A stretch of DNA of 64,000 nucleotides from Blastocatellia bacterium (GCA_026985075.1 JALSQX010000073.1:59299-123298); one strand, 5' to 3'. Positions 8,481 to 18,864 are shown, counted from the first letter of the stretch. Notes: generated from the sequence alone by a model not told the origin. Translations and numbers: made by a program.

Positions 8481-10103
8481 ATGCGACGCGTTTCACTTTT
8501 CACGCTCGTTCTGGCCAGTATCACGATGCTCACATCGGCCGCGCCGCGCTTCTCCCCGCGCGCCGCGGTCCTCGCTCAAGGTGACTCGGAAGTCTTCGAA
8601 AGTGGCTTCACCACCGCCGCGCCCGCCATTGATGGTCAGTTCGCCGACGGCGAGTGGGATGCGGCGACCATCGAGCCGTTGAGCTTCTTCATGATCGACT
8701 TGACGACCGGCGAAGACACGCGATTCATCCCCGCCGATCTTTATCTGATGAACGACCATGAGAACCTCTATATTGGCTTACAGATTTTCGGCGTTCCCTA
8801 CAATAACGAGGGTGTGGCGGGAAATGGATTCGACTTCGTATTTTTCTTTTTCGACAATGACAATGACGGACTCATCGAACCCGGTGAGGATCTGAAGGCC
8901 GTCGTGACCGCTCAAGCCAATATTGACTTCGCTCAGCGAGGCACCTACGCCGACCAACACCAACCCATCCCCGAAGAAGACGATGCCTCGGACCTCCACA
9001 TTGATGGACTCGGACGCATCGTCCATTCTAACGTGCGAGGAATAGGCCACTATACTGTCGAGTTAGCCGTCCCCCTCGACTCGGGAGATCCCATGGATAT
9101 CCGCACTGAGCCCGGCGGCGAGATCCGCTTCAATATCGCCTTGGCAACGGCGCTGGGAACGGCCATGGCCGAAGCAGGGGCTTTCTTCGATTTGCCGTTC
9201 GACCAGGATGCCAGCGGCTGGGGATTGATCAAGCTCCAGACGGGACCTGCCCCTCCCGATCGAGATCCCATGCTCGCCGGGACCATCGCGTTCATCACGC
9301 GCGAATTCGGCGATGGACAGCAATTGTATGTCATGAGTGCGGATGGTACCGATCTCCGACGGCGCACGCGTGGCGATCGAATTCCCGGAGCGCCCTCTCT
9401 CTCTCCCGATGGACAAAAGATCGTTTATGTGGCGCGACAACCCGACCGACCGGGAACGGAAGAGATTTATGTCCTCAATGTCGATCGCGGACGTCCTCGC
9501 CGACTGACGAGGAACGAGGTTGCCGAATCGCATCCGGTCTTCTCACCCGATGGAGGGAAGATCACCTTCGTCCGGGAGGGCAATATCTGGGTGATGAACG
9601 CCAATGGACGCCAGGAGCGTCAACTCACCGATCTCGGGCTGGACAGCGACCCCGTGTGGACGCCAGATGGTCGTATTGTGTTCACCACGTTGCGATGGCG
9701 CGATGTGCCGGAAATTGCCATCATGGATGCCGATGGCCGCCATCTCCAACGACTGACCGACAACGAGAAAGGAAGCCTCGCTCCTCAGGTCTCACCCGAC
9801 GGTCAGTGGATCACTTTTTTCCGCTACGACGGGCCGGGCTCCTTTCTGGATTTCGGAGTGAGCATCTTCTATCCCTGGAATATCTATCGCATGCGCATTG
9901 ACGGAACGGACGAGGAACGATTGACCGACGACGGCTTGATCAACTTCCTTCCCACCTTCTCGCCCGATGGACGCGGCATTCTCTATCAAAAGATCCTGGA
10001 CGTCGGCAGTGGCTACACCGTCCTCTCGTACATCGATTTAATGACCAGAGAGGATCGACGCGTTTTCAACCTCAGCCGAGTCTCTGAGTTCGATTGGCGC
10101 TGA
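8481..10103 (+). CDS. Secreted CBM9/DOMON-like plus TolB-type PD40 beta-propeller protein
   Basis: A 540-residue exported protein. A signal peptide (about residues 1-34, ending near AVLAQG) is followed by a CBM9/DOMON-like sandwich (about 45-250: AIDGQFADGEWDAA, YLMNDHENLYIGLQI, FFFDNDNDGLIEPGEDL, VELAVPLDSGDP). A C-terminal six-bladed TolB/PD40 propeller follows (about 265-540), with repeats such as PSLSPDGQKIVYVARQPDRP, PVFSPDGGKITFVREGNIWV and PTFSPDGRGILYQK. GGGAGGAA lies just upstream of the ATG. An acidic DNDNDGLIEPGED loop could bind calcium. The combination suggests surface glycan or peptidoglycan binding; the exact role is unknown. Confidence 0.82.
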   Translation: MRRVSLFTLVLASITMLTSAAPRFSPRAAVLAQGDSEVFESGFTTAAPAIDGQFADGEWDAATIEPLSFFMIDLTTGEDTRFIPADLYLMNDHENLYIGLQIFGVPYNNEGVAGNGFDFVFFFFDNDNDGLIEPGEDLKAVVTAQANIDFAQRGTYADQHQPIPEEDDASDLHIDGLGRIVHSNVRGIGHYTVELAVPLDSGDPMDIRTEPGGEIRFNIALATALGTAMAEAGAFFDLPFDQDASGWGLIKLQTGPAPPDRDPMLAGTIAFITREFGDGQQLYVMSADGTDLRRRTRGDRIPGAPSLSPDGQKIVYVARQPDRPGTEEIYVLNVDRGRPRRLTRNEVAESHPVFSPDGGKITFVREGNIWVMNANGRQERQLTDLGLDSDPVWTPDGRIVFTTLRWRDVPEIAIMDADGRHLQRLTDNEKGSLAPQVSPDGQWITFFRYDGPGSFLDFGVSIFYPWNIYRMRIDGTDEERLTDDGLINFLPTFSPDGRGILYQKILDVGSGYTVLSYIDLMTREDRRVFNLSRVSEFDWR

Positions 10104-10268
10104 GCAGGCCATTTTCACCCGACTGGTGACTCAAGAAGCCCACGTCGTGAGAGGCGATGGGAGCGTCTCCGCCCACCACCTCATTGACGAAAAACCGTCC
10201 TCTGAACTCATTTTGCCGTCTCAACAGGGAGGGTAAAGAGCAGACATCTATGGAGGAGGCATAGGGCG

Positions 10269-11276
10269 ATGTCAAGATTCATGATGGTCAAGCGATACGG
10301 GAAGATGGGAGCGCTGGCGCTGGGTCTTATGCTCGGCGTCGCTCTGGCCGGACGGGCCAGCGATTGCAGTAAGACGTCAGTGGGATTGACGCCGCTGACG
10401 GAACTGAGAACCGGCACCTATCAGGGAAAGCAAGGTGGGCTCTACCCCAATGGGATGAACACACCGCCACCGGAGCACTTCCTGGCGGGGTTGAGGCTGG
10501 CCGAGGAGATCAAGCCACTGAATGCGAACGGCCGCCCTGATCCGAGGAATGGCCGCATCGTACTCATCTCCATCGGGATGTCCAACACGACGCAGGAGTT
10601 CTCCGCATTCATCGAGCTGGCCAATGGTGATCCCGACAAGAATCCGCTGTTGACCATCGTCGATGGTGCGCAGGGCGGCATGTCGGCCAACCGCATCATT
10701 GATCCCAACGATGGCGCCACGGGGACGCGGTTCTGGACCCGCGTCGATCAGCGATTGCGAAGAGCGGGCGTCACGCCGAATCAGGTGCAAGTGGCGTGGG
10801 TCAAGGAGGCTGATCCTCGACCGACGCTTCCCTTCCCCGCCGACGCCGAACAACTGCAAAGCGAACTGGCCATCATCGCGCAGATTCTGACACGTCGTTT
10901 CCCCAATCTGAAACTCGCTTACTTCTCCAGCCGGATTTATGCCGGTTACGCCACCACGTCGTTGAATCCCGAACCGTTCGCCTATCAATCGGGATTCGCC
11001 GTCAAATGGCTCATCGAACGGCAAATCAACGGCGATCCGGCGCTCAATTTCGATCCGTCGAGAGGAGAAGTGAACGCCCCCTGGCTCGCCTGGGGACCTT
11101 ATTTGTGGGCCGATGGCTTGAGAGCGCGACAGGATGGATTGATCTGGGAATGCGATGACTTCCGCGAGGATGGCACGCATCCTTCGGAGAAAGGGCGACG
11201 GAAAGTCGCCGCTCTGCTGCTCGATTTCTTCAAGACTGATCCCACTGCTCGGCCATGGTTTGTGCGAAGCCGCTGA
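10269..11276 (+). CDS. Secreted SGNH/GDSL-hydrolase-like protein
   Basis: A 335-residue protein with a signal peptide (MGALALGLMLGVALAGRAS). The mature part carries SGNH-family hallmarks: a nucleophile-like strand-turn VLISIGMSNTTQEF (Ser in GMSN), a GAQGGMSA block with an oxyanion-type Gly, and a C-terminal DGTHPSEKGRRKVA block that supplies the Asp-x-x-His pair of the catalytic triad. An Asn block is less clear. AGGAGG precedes the ATG by nine bases. An esterase or carbohydrate deacetylase acting outside the cytoplasm is plausible, but no substrate can be named. It is convergent with the TonB receptor gene downstream, separated by a hairpin. Confidence 0.72.
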   Translation: MSRFMMVKRYGKMGALALGLMLGVALAGRASDCSKTSVGLTPLTELRTGTYQGKQGGLYPNGMNTPPPEHFLAGLRLAEEIKPLNANGRPDPRNGRIVLISIGMSNTTQEFSAFIELANGDPDKNPLLTIVDGAQGGMSANRIIDPNDGATGTRFWTRVDQRLRRAGVTPNQVQVAWVKEADPRPTLPFPADAEQLQSELAIIAQILTRRFPNLKLAYFSSRIYAGYATTSLNPEPFAYQSGFAVKWLIERQINGDPALNFDPSRGEVNAPWLAWGPYLWADGLRARQDGLIWECDDFREDGTHPSEKGRRKVAALLLDFFKTDPTARPWFVRSR

Positions 11277-11297
11277 GTATGAGACCGATTGAGTGAC

Positions 11298-11327
11298 CCG
11301 GCGGGCCTTAAGAAAAAGGCCCACCGG
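11298..11327. terminator. Bidirectional hairpin between convergent genes
   Basis: CCGGCGGGCCTT and AAGGCCCACCGG form a stem with one mismatch and a short A-rich loop. It sits in the 67-base gap between the SGNH gene and the TonB receptor gene, whose ends face each other. The trailing U-tracts are weak on both strands. Confidence 0.6.
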
Positions 11328-11343
11328 ACTCCTCTTGTTTCCT

Positions 11344-14300
11344 CTAGAAGCTCACCCGCAATGCAAACTGAATGATACGTGGATCATTCGCCTGGGCTGT
11401 AATTTGGCCAAAACTGGGGCTCTGGATATTCGTATTGATCCCGTCGGCCACGAAAAACCGCGAGGGAAGACCAAAATTGACGTGATTGGGCAAATTGAAG
11501 AACTCAGCGCGAAATTCGACATTGATATCTTCGGTGAACTTGGTTCGTTTCATCAACGCGACGTCAAGATTCACCTCACCTGGAGCATCAATCAGACCCA
11601 GCCCCAATGCCCCTGCTGTCCCAGGTTCCGGTGTGACGAGCAAGACGTTCCCGTCCTGGTCGACCACCTGGCGATTGAGATTAAAGGGGTCGGAAAAGGG
11701 ATTGGACAGGTGCGGGAAAAAAGTGACGCCGTTAGGGAGGCGAGTTACTTCACCACGAAGCTTGCCGAGATCAAACGCCGGTCCAGGACTGGGAGGGATG
11801 GAGTTGAATCCCCCGGCCCCAAAGAGGGTAAATCGACCAGAACTGAAATCAATGGGCCGACCAGACAGCACGCTGAAAATCCCACTGACTTCCCATCCCT
11901 CGACGAGCTTCCCCAGGATTCCCCGGGCACTGGCCAGGAATCGCTTATTGGGACCGAAAGGAAGCTCATAAATGGCATTGGCCTTCAACACATGAGTACG
12001 ATCGAACCGGAGTCGACGTTTCTCGATAGAGCGATCGCGATTGGTACGGAAGTTCGTTGTGAACCCAAACTGATCAGTCCCATCATCCAGGCCATCGCCT
12101 AAGGCTTTGCTCCAGGTATAATTAGCCTGGAACGCGAGCCCCTTGGAGAAGCGGCGCCGGACCTCGATCTGGAAAGCGTGATAAGTGGTGTTCGAGAAGT
12201 TGGACATATAGAGCACGCTGGCGAATTGCGGATTCGCGCTGATGAAATTGACCGGTAATCCGGCTCGCCACAACCAACCACCCCGGCGGCCAAAGATGAT
12301 CTGACGGTCCATGTTGAAGGCAATCAGCACATAATTGCCCAGCAACAGATCGGTGCGTGCCCCAAACTGGTTGAGGAATCGGCCGGGCGTGCGGAAGATG
12401 CGCGCTAGCACTTCCACGCCGTCAGGAAACCTCCTGGGCGTTGCTCCTATCGGGTCACCCGTTTCCAGGAGTTGTTGCCGAACGAGATTGAACTCGCGCG
12501 CGAGCCCGTTTTCAATGATATTGATCTCATTGATATTCGCCGTGCGGATCAACTTGGTTCCTTTCGTACCCACATAGCGAAGTTCTAGCACGGTATTATT
12601 ATCCAACTCCCGCTGAATCGAGAAGTTCCAGTTCTGGACGTAAGGTGACCGGAGACCCTGATCGACGAAGAATCCAACATTATCACGCTGGAAATCAGGC
12701 GGCTGCAAAGCACGATTATCTTCTAACGGGATGGGAAGTGTAACGCCAATAGGATTATCCACCCGACTCACAGCATCTTCCGTCGCTGGCGGTTGAAGAG
12801 TCTCTGTTGTCAACAGACCTGGATTACCTCGACTGAATTGCGCAAATAATACCAGGGGAAATGCGTCATAACCGATCGAATATCCAGCCCGAATTACGCT
12901 CTGATTCTCAGATCCGAACAGGTGTCGCAATCCCCAGACCTTGAATCGAGGGCTCCAGGAGATTCCGATCACCGGAGCGAAGTTATTGTAATCGTCCCCG
13001 AACAGTTGTCCCCCATGTTGTGGACCGAGCAGCTCGAATCCAACCGGACCGATCTCTAAAGGCTCGGTTACAGGAGCATTCGGTTGAAAGAGATCAGCCC
13101 ACGTGCCGGTCTTATTGGAAATCCCCAAAGCAGCCTCAAAACGTGTCGTCCCCTGCCCTAATGTCGGTTGCACGAGAAATCCATTCACCTCGAAGGGAAC
13201 GGTGTTATACTCATACCGAATGCCGTAGATGAATGTGAAATTCGAATTGACTCGCCACTGATCGCGGAAGAAAAAATTGAGCTGCCGATGGCGGAACCCA
13301 AAATTTTCACCGAGGAAGGGGAGAAAGATTTTCCCGTCCGGTGTTCGATAGGATTGACTGACCTGCGCAATCGATCCCGTTAAGTCGTAGAGAATATTTC
13401 GGGCGCGATTAGCATCATTAACACTTACATTGGAGGGGAGTTGAACCTGACTGCCCGGAGCTTCACCAAAAGTCACTTGGGGATGGACAAGCACCGAATC
13501 ACGCGTATTGGCTTGAATGAATCGAATTTCCACGCCGCCACGGAATTCGTGATTCCCCTTAATCCATGTGACTGTATCACCATACTGGATCACAGGGGCC
13601 GCTCGATCCTGCGGTTCATTGATATCGATGGGGTTGGAGAAGGAGCTGGTGAACGGCAATACAGTCACCCCTTGAAGCGTGGGCAACCCTCCTGGCACAC
13701 CACCATCTGGTGCCGGTTCGAAGAATACCGGCGCATGTTGGAACCCGAATCGAAACTCATTCACAAACGTTGGTGTGAACGAAGAAAGAAACGTCCCGGA
13801 AAAGCTGTAGGCCTTATTGCCAGTCCGACCCACTCCTGCATCAGGGAATCGTTGGAGAGTCACGCCCAACCCGCCAGCAGAGATACCAGTGAATACATCG
13901 TCATCGAACCGAAAGACACCATACATCCGATGCTCGTCGTTGAATGTGTGGTCTACCCGAACAGTGACCCGATTTCGATTTCGCTTAATGGGAGCAAAGA
14001 ACGTGAATCCGGCGGTGTTCAGCCCATCACCGACAGTGAAATCATTGGGCAGGGGCATAATTCCTAACATCGAGTTTAGTAACCCACTCTGATCGGGCAT
14101 GGAGCGACGCGGATCAAGCGAGAATAAATCCAGCTGTTGCAAGTCGTCTAGCGTCATTCCCGGTGGTGGCACGGGATTCCCCTGCCGGTCAACGGTGGGA
14201 ACAGCAGCAGTGATATTTCCATTCGGGAAGTTGGGAAAATGGCGGAAGATGCCTCGTCGCGCCGGCTCGGTCAACACAATCCGGGTCACCGTATCCCCTG

Positions 14301-15216
14301 TGCTCATACGCTCGCCTTCATAGAGGCCGAAAAAGAATGTCTTGTTCCTGATGATTGGTCCTCCTAATCGGAACCCGAATTGATGGCGCAACAGCGTCTC
14401 TCTTGGGGCACCGACCTGATTGTTGAAGAATTCATTGGCGTTGAGCGCCGTATTTCGATGAAAGTAGAAGACACTGCCATGAAACTCGTTGGACCCCGAT
14501 CGCGTCACCACATCCACCTGCGCGCCGCCGCCCCGCCCATACTCGGCGTCAACCGGAGACGTCGTCACGCGGAATTCGGCCACGTCATCCACGGATGTGG
14601 GAATGAACGTATTACTGATGTCCTCTTGAATGAAGTTATCCTGGGCCTGCACACCATCGACGCGAATGTTGTTCGATGTCGTGCGATTGCCCGATACATT
14701 CCCGCCGACGACACCTGCCTGGAGCTGAATCAAGTCCATGGGATTGCGACCGTTCAGCGGCAGATCCAGCACCCTCCGGGCATCAACGACATCGCCGATC
14801 GATGGTCCTTTGCCCACTTCCACGACGGGTTGCTCTGACGCCGTGACGACTACCTCTTCAGTGATCTCGCCCGGTTCCAGCGTGACATCGCGAGTGACCA
14901 CGCCGCCGACCTCCACGATGATATCGGTGAGCACCACTTTCTTGAAGTTGGGCGCCTCCACAGTGAGCGTGTACACCCCCGGTGTGAGACCCGTCAATGT
15001 GTACCGACCCGCTTCATTCGTTTGAGTGACGATGGTCGCGGCTTGCTCGCGCGTCGCCGTCACCGTGGCCCCAGGGATGACGGCCCCAGAAGAATCGGTC
15101 ACTGTGCCGATGATCCGTCCCCCAGACGTCTGGGCCATCGTCACTGATGGGGCGAAACAGAGAGCTCCCACCATCAAGACGAGAAGCGTGAGAAAGACTA
15201 ATGTGCCTCGCATCAT
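11344..15216 (-). CDS. Oar-like TonB-dependent receptor with carboxypeptidase-regulatory-like domain
   Basis: A 1290-residue outer-membrane protein. A signal peptide (to about APSVTMAQ) is followed by a carboxypeptidase-regulatory-like beta-sandwich (about residues 33-118: GRIIGTVTDSSGAVIPGATV, NEAGRYTLTGLTPGVYTL). Next come a plug domain (about 135-240: RVLDLPLNGRNPMDLIQLQ, VDAEYGRGGGAQVDVVTRSG) and a long 22-strand-type barrel ending in the aromatic C-terminal signature FALRVSF. This is the Oar/acidobacterial receptor family, thought to import large substrates or act in adhesion. GGAGGGAT precedes the tandem ATG codons. It lies downstream of a second receptor on the same strand but has its own promoter-like sequence. 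Confidence 0.92.
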   Translation of the reverse strand: MMRGTLVFLTLLVLMVGALCFAPSVTMAQTSGGRIIGTVTDSSGAVIPGATVTATREQAATIVTQTNEAGRYTLTGLTPGVYTLTVEAPNFKKVVLTDIIVEVGGVVTRDVTLEPGEITEEVVVTASEQPVVEVGKGPSIGDVVDARRVLDLPLNGRNPMDLIQLQAGVVGGNVSGNRTTSNNIRVDGVQAQDNFIQEDISNTFIPTSVDDVAEFRVTTSPVDAEYGRGGGAQVDVVTRSGSNEFHGSVFYFHRNTALNANEFFNNQVGAPRETLLRHQFGFRLGGPIIRNKTFFFGLYEGERMSTGDTVTRIVLTEPARRGIFRHFPNFPNGNITAAVPTVDRQGNPVPPPGMTLDDLQQLDLFSLDPRRSMPDQSGLLNSMLGIMPLPNDFTVGDGLNTAGFTFFAPIKRNRNRVTVRVDHTFNDEHRMYGVFRFDDDVFTGISAGGLGVTLQRFPDAGVGRTGNKAYSFSGTFLSSFTPTFVNEFRFGFQHAPVFFEPAPDGGVPGGLPTLQGVTVLPFTSSFSNPIDINEPQDRAAPVIQYGDTVTWIKGNHEFRGGVEIRFIQANTRDSVLVHPQVTFGEAPGSQVQLPSNVSVNDANRARNILYDLTGSIAQVSQSYRTPDGKIFLPFLGENFGFRHRQLNFFFRDQWRVNSNFTFIYGIRYEYNTVPFEVNGFLVQPTLGQGTTRFEAALGISNKTGTWADLFQPNAPVTEPLEIGPVGFELLGPQHGGQLFGDDYNNFAPVIGISWSPRFKVWGLRHLFGSENQSVIRAGYSIGYDAFPLVLFAQFSRGNPGLLTTETLQPPATEDAVSRVDNPIGVTLPIPLEDNRALQPPDFQRDNVGFFVDQGLRSPYVQNWNFSIQRELDNNTVLELRYVGTKGTKLIRTANINEINIIENGLAREFNLVRQQLLETGDPIGATPRRFPDGVEVLARIFRTPGRFLNQFGARTDLLLGNYVLIAFNMDRQIIFGRRGGWLWRAGLPVNFISANPQFASVLYMSNFSNTTYHAFQIEVRRRFSKGLAFQANYTWSKALGDGLDDGTDQFGFTTNFRTNRDRSIEKRRLRFDRTHVLKANAIYELPFGPNKRFLASARGILGKLVEGWEVSGIFSVLSGRPIDFSSGRFTLFGAGGFNSIPPSPGPAFDLGKLRGEVTRLPNGVTFFPHLSNPFSDPFNLNRQVVDQDGNVLLVTPEPGTAGALGLGLIDAPGEVNLDVALMKRTKFTEDINVEFRAEFFNLPNHVNFGLPSRFFVADGINTNIQSPSFGQITAQANDPRIIQFALRVSF

Positions 15217-15514
15217 TATCCCTCCAAAAGTAAAGTGTTTAATCTTACACTCTCTTCGATTCGCGGCTGGCTGATTCTAACATAGTTCCTTCGCCGTTGT
15301 CATTCAAAAAATTCGCCTCCCCCGTGCCCTCGATAGAACCCGCGCTCATCAGCTTCCATAACGTGTTGATCGAGGACAGCAGGAGGTTGACCTCTCCCTC
15401 ATTTTTTGAGAGCATGCAAATGCTGTGCCAAGAGGAGCATCTCTCACTGAGGACGCGCAACTCGCTGATAGGAGGCCACAACGGAGTCGAACGGAACAGC
15501 GAGTCGAGAACCGG

Positions 15515-15552
15515 CTTCCATTTTTTTGGATGAGTTTCCAGAAAAATGGAAG
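15515..15552. repeat. Perfect inverted repeat, 11-bp arms
   Basis: CTTCCATTTTT (15515-15525) is mirrored by AAAAATGGAAG (15542-15552) with a 16-base loop. It may be a terminator or a processing hairpin after the upstream receptor gene, which ends at 15644. Confidence 0.65.
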
Positions 15553-15588
15553 TGCAACGCACACTCTCCTCCCGCTGCGGCGGACGAG

Positions 15589-15626
15589 GATCGCCGGCCT
15601 CGATGCGAGCCGATCGGCCGGCGATC
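15589..15626 (-). terminator. GC-rich hairpin after TonB receptor gene
   Basis: GATCGCCGGCC (15589-15599) is mirrored by GGCCGGCGATC (15616-15626). It sits 18 bases past the stop codon of the upstream receptor. No U-tract follows, so it may stabilise the 3' end instead of terminating. Confidence 0.5.
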
Positions 15627-15643
15627 TCCATCCGGCCACATCT

Positions 15644-18600
15644 TCAGAAGATGAGTCTCAAGCCCACCTGGGCTTGGAAAGGCGAACCAGGGATATTGCT
15701 CTTGTCGAAGCTCCCGTCAGCCAGGCGCAACCGCCTGAACGTATCAGCCGGCGGGAGCGTGTTCCCGGTGGCCGGATCGACGCCCAGCCCGTAGATCTGC
15801 GCCGTGCGTCCGAAGGTCACGTTGTCCAGATCAAAGAGATTGAAGAACTCGAACGAGAGTTGCAACTTGGCATTCTCATTCCAGAGAGTGAACCCTTTCA
15901 GGATGCGCAGATCGACATCGGTGGTCGCCCGATCACGGAACGAATTCCGCCGGAAAGGAACGCCCGGAGCCCGGAACGGGCGATCGGTCCCTCCCCGATC
16001 TTCATTGGCATCGAAGCCCACAATGGGATCGAGCGGCCGCGCCGAGCGAAACCGACCGAGTGCTGAGATTTCGAATCCCAGCGGCAGAGGAACGACCGTG
16101 CTGAAGACGAACAGATGTCGCGCATCGAGCCGCGAGAAGCTATATTCGGGTTGCAAATCGAATCCATTTTCGTAGCTCAATCCACCGGCGCTGCGCTCGT
16201 TATCGTCGTCAGAATAGTTCCAACTCAGCGTGTAGTAAGCATTGACCTGAACGCGCGTGTGGAGATAGTTGACGCGGAACGTGAACGCGCGATACAGCGA
16301 GCGCGCCGACGACTCGCGGAGCGTTACGCGATCCAACGTGGATACAGGGCGTCGACCGCCCGAGCGCAAGCCGAAGAACGGACGTTGACTGAGATCATCC
16401 GGGCGAATGATCGGCTCCGGCAGGTTGTAGTCGCGATTGCGCTCCAGATGAACGGTGTTGATGTAGTCGAATCGAACTCCGGCGGTGAGGCCGCGCACCA
16501 ATTCGTGCTCGATGCCGAAGCCCCACTGAACCGACCGTGGATTCTCAAAATTATCGGCCCAGGTGATGACCCGTGCGCCCGCGAAAGGATCGACGCTGAC
16601 GCCGAGCGCCTCGGCGACGCGCTGAACCTCATCGGCCGAGATGAGTGGCAGATTGCCGAGCGAGAATTGATCCAGATCGATGCCGATGGCCAGCAGCTGC
16701 TCGTAGACCGTGTCCCGAGAGTCTCCGGCGGGCACCGACAGCGGAAGGCGGATGGAGAGATCACCAGGCGGGAGGCGGAAATTATTCAGTGGCGCGGCAA
16801 ACAGCAGGAGCGGTGTGCGCGCGTAATAGATGCCCCCATGCGCCCGAATGACCGTCCGGCCATTGCCCGTCGGATCCCAGGCGAATCCCACCCGCGGCAT
16901 CACCTGATCGGTATTATCGGGGATGAACGTAGGATCTACCCGACCCAGCGGGAAGGGAAAACCGCGCACGCGATTGATGAGATCGGTGTTGTTGGCCTCC
17001 GGTTCGGGATTGAAGGCCCCCTCCCAACGCAGACCATAGGTGAGGGTGAACGTGTTGCTCAACCGCCAGCTATCTTGACCGTAGAATGCCACTTCGTCCA
17101 TATCCGCAGTGAGCGTCAGATTGCCAATTTGCCGGAAGTAAGAGACGCGGCGACTGTCGAACCGATGAGGCGTCGGCCCTCCCACCGAGAGGAGTTCCAG
17201 AACCTCATTCACATCCGAGCCGGAGACGAAGAAATTCCCCGTCTGATTGAAGCCGAACAGTTGATCGACGAACACGTGATTCCATTCGAACCCGAACTTG
17301 AAACTGTGTCGGCCCGGGTTCCAGGTGAGCGCTTCGGCGGCCTGGAATCGCCAATCGGTCAACGTGGTGGGCAAGAATGATCGCGTTCCGAACTCGCCGA
17401 TCGTCGTTCCCACATGGGGCGTGAACGAATTAGCCGGACGCGGTCGCTCCTCGCGCGAATACTGCAACCGCAACTCGTTGATCACCGTGGGGCTCAACGT
17501 GGAAGTGAATTGCCCCACCACCGTGTGCGTCCGGTCTTTTTCCGTGCCATTGGTCGAGAGCGCCCGTCGAGTTAACGGCGTGATAGCATCGCCCGTAGCA
17601 TTGGCGTTCTCGGCGTTGTTGTCGCTGAAATTGTAGCGAATGGCCAATCGATGACGAAGGCCGAATTGATTATCAGTGCGGATGAGAAAGGACGTCGCAT
17701 CATTAGTCTGATCGAAGGGCTCCTCCAGCGACTTGTAAAAATCGAACGCTTCTTGCGTCTCCGGCGTCGGCGTGATGCCGACCAGGCGACTGAAGAAGAC
17801 CTGTCGCGGCGTGGTGAAATCCTGGCGCTCGATGGCGCCGAAGAAGAACATCTTGTCTCGAATCACCGGTCCGCCGAGCGAACCACCGAACTGCTGCTGC
17901 GTGCCTAACGACACTTGCCCAAAGGCATCTTCGGCCGTCAATTCCTTGTGACGAAGCAAGTAGAATGCACTCCCGTGGAATTCGTTGGTCCCCGATTTGG
18001 TGATGGCGTTGACAATGCCGCCCGTTGACCGACCGAATTCGGCCGAGTATCCGGTGGTGACCACCTGGAATTCGGCAATGGCCTCTTGAGGGATGGTGAA
18101 GGCATTATTGGACCGCTCGCCGCCCCGAATACCGCCGAAGAATGGTTCGTTATAATCGGCCCCATCGATGGAGATATTGGCATTGATGCCTCGCTGACCG
18201 GCGATGGAGAGCTGATTCCGTTGGGGCTCCACCTGCACCGTCGGCGTCAGCGTCACGAAGTCCTGGAATCGTCGCCCATTGATGGGCAGATCGCGAATGG
18301 CCGTCGTATCGACCAGGGCGCCAGCCTCCGGCCGCGTCGTCTCGACGCCGATGGCGGCCGTCACCTCCACGGTCTCGGTGATTTCTCCCACTTGAAGCGC
18401 GAAATTCACATCCACGCTGCTACCCACGGTGACGATGACCCCACTCTGTACCATCCGCTGGAATCCGCTCGCCTCCGCCGATACGTCGTACCGTCCGGCA
18501 GGCAGCAGGACGACCCGATATTGTCCCGCGCTATTGGTCTGGACGACGCGTTTCAATCCCGTCTCCGTGTTGGTCACAGTGACCTCAGCGCCGACGATCG

Positions 18601-18757
18601 CGGCTCCCTGCTGATCAACAACTGTCCCCACAATCTGACCGGTGCTGGCCTGGGATTGGGCCATGGCTGTACGCCCGCTAACCAATCCCACCAGCATGAG
18701 CATGAGCAAACCGGTGAGAACGAAGAATCGACATTGAGAAACTGTTCCATCACTCAT
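15644..18757 (-). CDS. Oar-like TonB-dependent receptor with carboxypeptidase-regulatory-like domain
   Basis: A 1037-residue outer-membrane receptor of the same family as its downstream neighbour. It has a signal peptide (to about GRTAMAQ), a carboxypeptidase-regulatory-like domain (about 40-125: GQIVGTVVDQQGAAIVGAEV, NSAGQYRVVLLPAGRYDV), a plug (AIRDLPINGRRFQDFVTLTP; YSAEFGRSTGGIVNAITKSG) and a barrel ending in QVGLRLIF. It is about 250 residues shorter than the neighbour, mostly in the barrel loops. AAGGAGG lies 14 bases before the ATG, a long spacing. A consensus promoter is seen upstream. Substrate unknown. Confidence 0.92.
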   Translation of the reverse strand: MSDGTVSQCRFFVLTGLLMLMLVGLVSGRTAMAQSQASTGQIVGTVVDQQGAAIVGAEVTVTNTETGLKRVVQTNSAGQYRVVLLPAGRYDVSAEASGFQRMVQSGVIVTVGSSVDVNFALQVGEITETVEVTAAIGVETTRPEAGALVDTTAIRDLPINGRRFQDFVTLTPTVQVEPQRNQLSIAGQRGINANISIDGADYNEPFFGGIRGGERSNNAFTIPQEAIAEFQVVTTGYSAEFGRSTGGIVNAITKSGTNEFHGSAFYLLRHKELTAEDAFGQVSLGTQQQFGGSLGGPVIRDKMFFFGAIERQDFTTPRQVFFSRLVGITPTPETQEAFDFYKSLEEPFDQTNDATSFLIRTDNQFGLRHRLAIRYNFSDNNAENANATGDAITPLTRRALSTNGTEKDRTHTVVGQFTSTLSPTVINELRLQYSREERPRPANSFTPHVGTTIGEFGTRSFLPTTLTDWRFQAAEALTWNPGRHSFKFGFEWNHVFVDQLFGFNQTGNFFVSGSDVNEVLELLSVGGPTPHRFDSRRVSYFRQIGNLTLTADMDEVAFYGQDSWRLSNTFTLTYGLRWEGAFNPEPEANNTDLINRVRGFPFPLGRVDPTFIPDNTDQVMPRVGFAWDPTGNGRTVIRAHGGIYYARTPLLLFAAPLNNFRLPPGDLSIRLPLSVPAGDSRDTVYEQLLAIGIDLDQFSLGNLPLISADEVQRVAEALGVSVDPFAGARVITWADNFENPRSVQWGFGIEHELVRGLTAGVRFDYINTVHLERNRDYNLPEPIIRPDDLSQRPFFGLRSGGRRPVSTLDRVTLRESSARSLYRAFTFRVNYLHTRVQVNAYYTLSWNYSDDDNERSAGGLSYENGFDLQPEYSFSRLDARHLFVFSTVVPLPLGFEISALGRFRSARPLDPIVGFDANEDRGGTDRPFRAPGVPFRRNSFRDRATTDVDLRILKGFTLWNENAKLQLSFEFFNLFDLDNVTFGRTAQIYGLGVDPATGNTLPPADTFRRLRLADGSFDKSNIPGSPFQAQVGLRLIF

Positions 18758-18864
18758 ACGAATCTTCTTTTCCTCCTTCGTGTGACGTTAGTGAGTCCGA
18801 AACTCGCTCACCCCTCCTCCACTTTCACATCCCGAGTGGATCTCCTCAAATCATCGAGGGGCGT

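Larger units (their letters stand above)
15217..15643. other. Intergenic region with promoter and two perfect inverted repeats
   Basis: It separates the two TonB receptor genes. On the minus strand, ATGACA (15298-15303) and an extended -10 TGTTAGAAT (TAGAAT at 15274-15279), 18 bases apart, could drive the downstream receptor. Two perfect 11-bp inverted repeats with equal 16-base loops occupy the rest (15515-15552 and 15589-15626). No credible gene is present. Confidence 0.6.
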
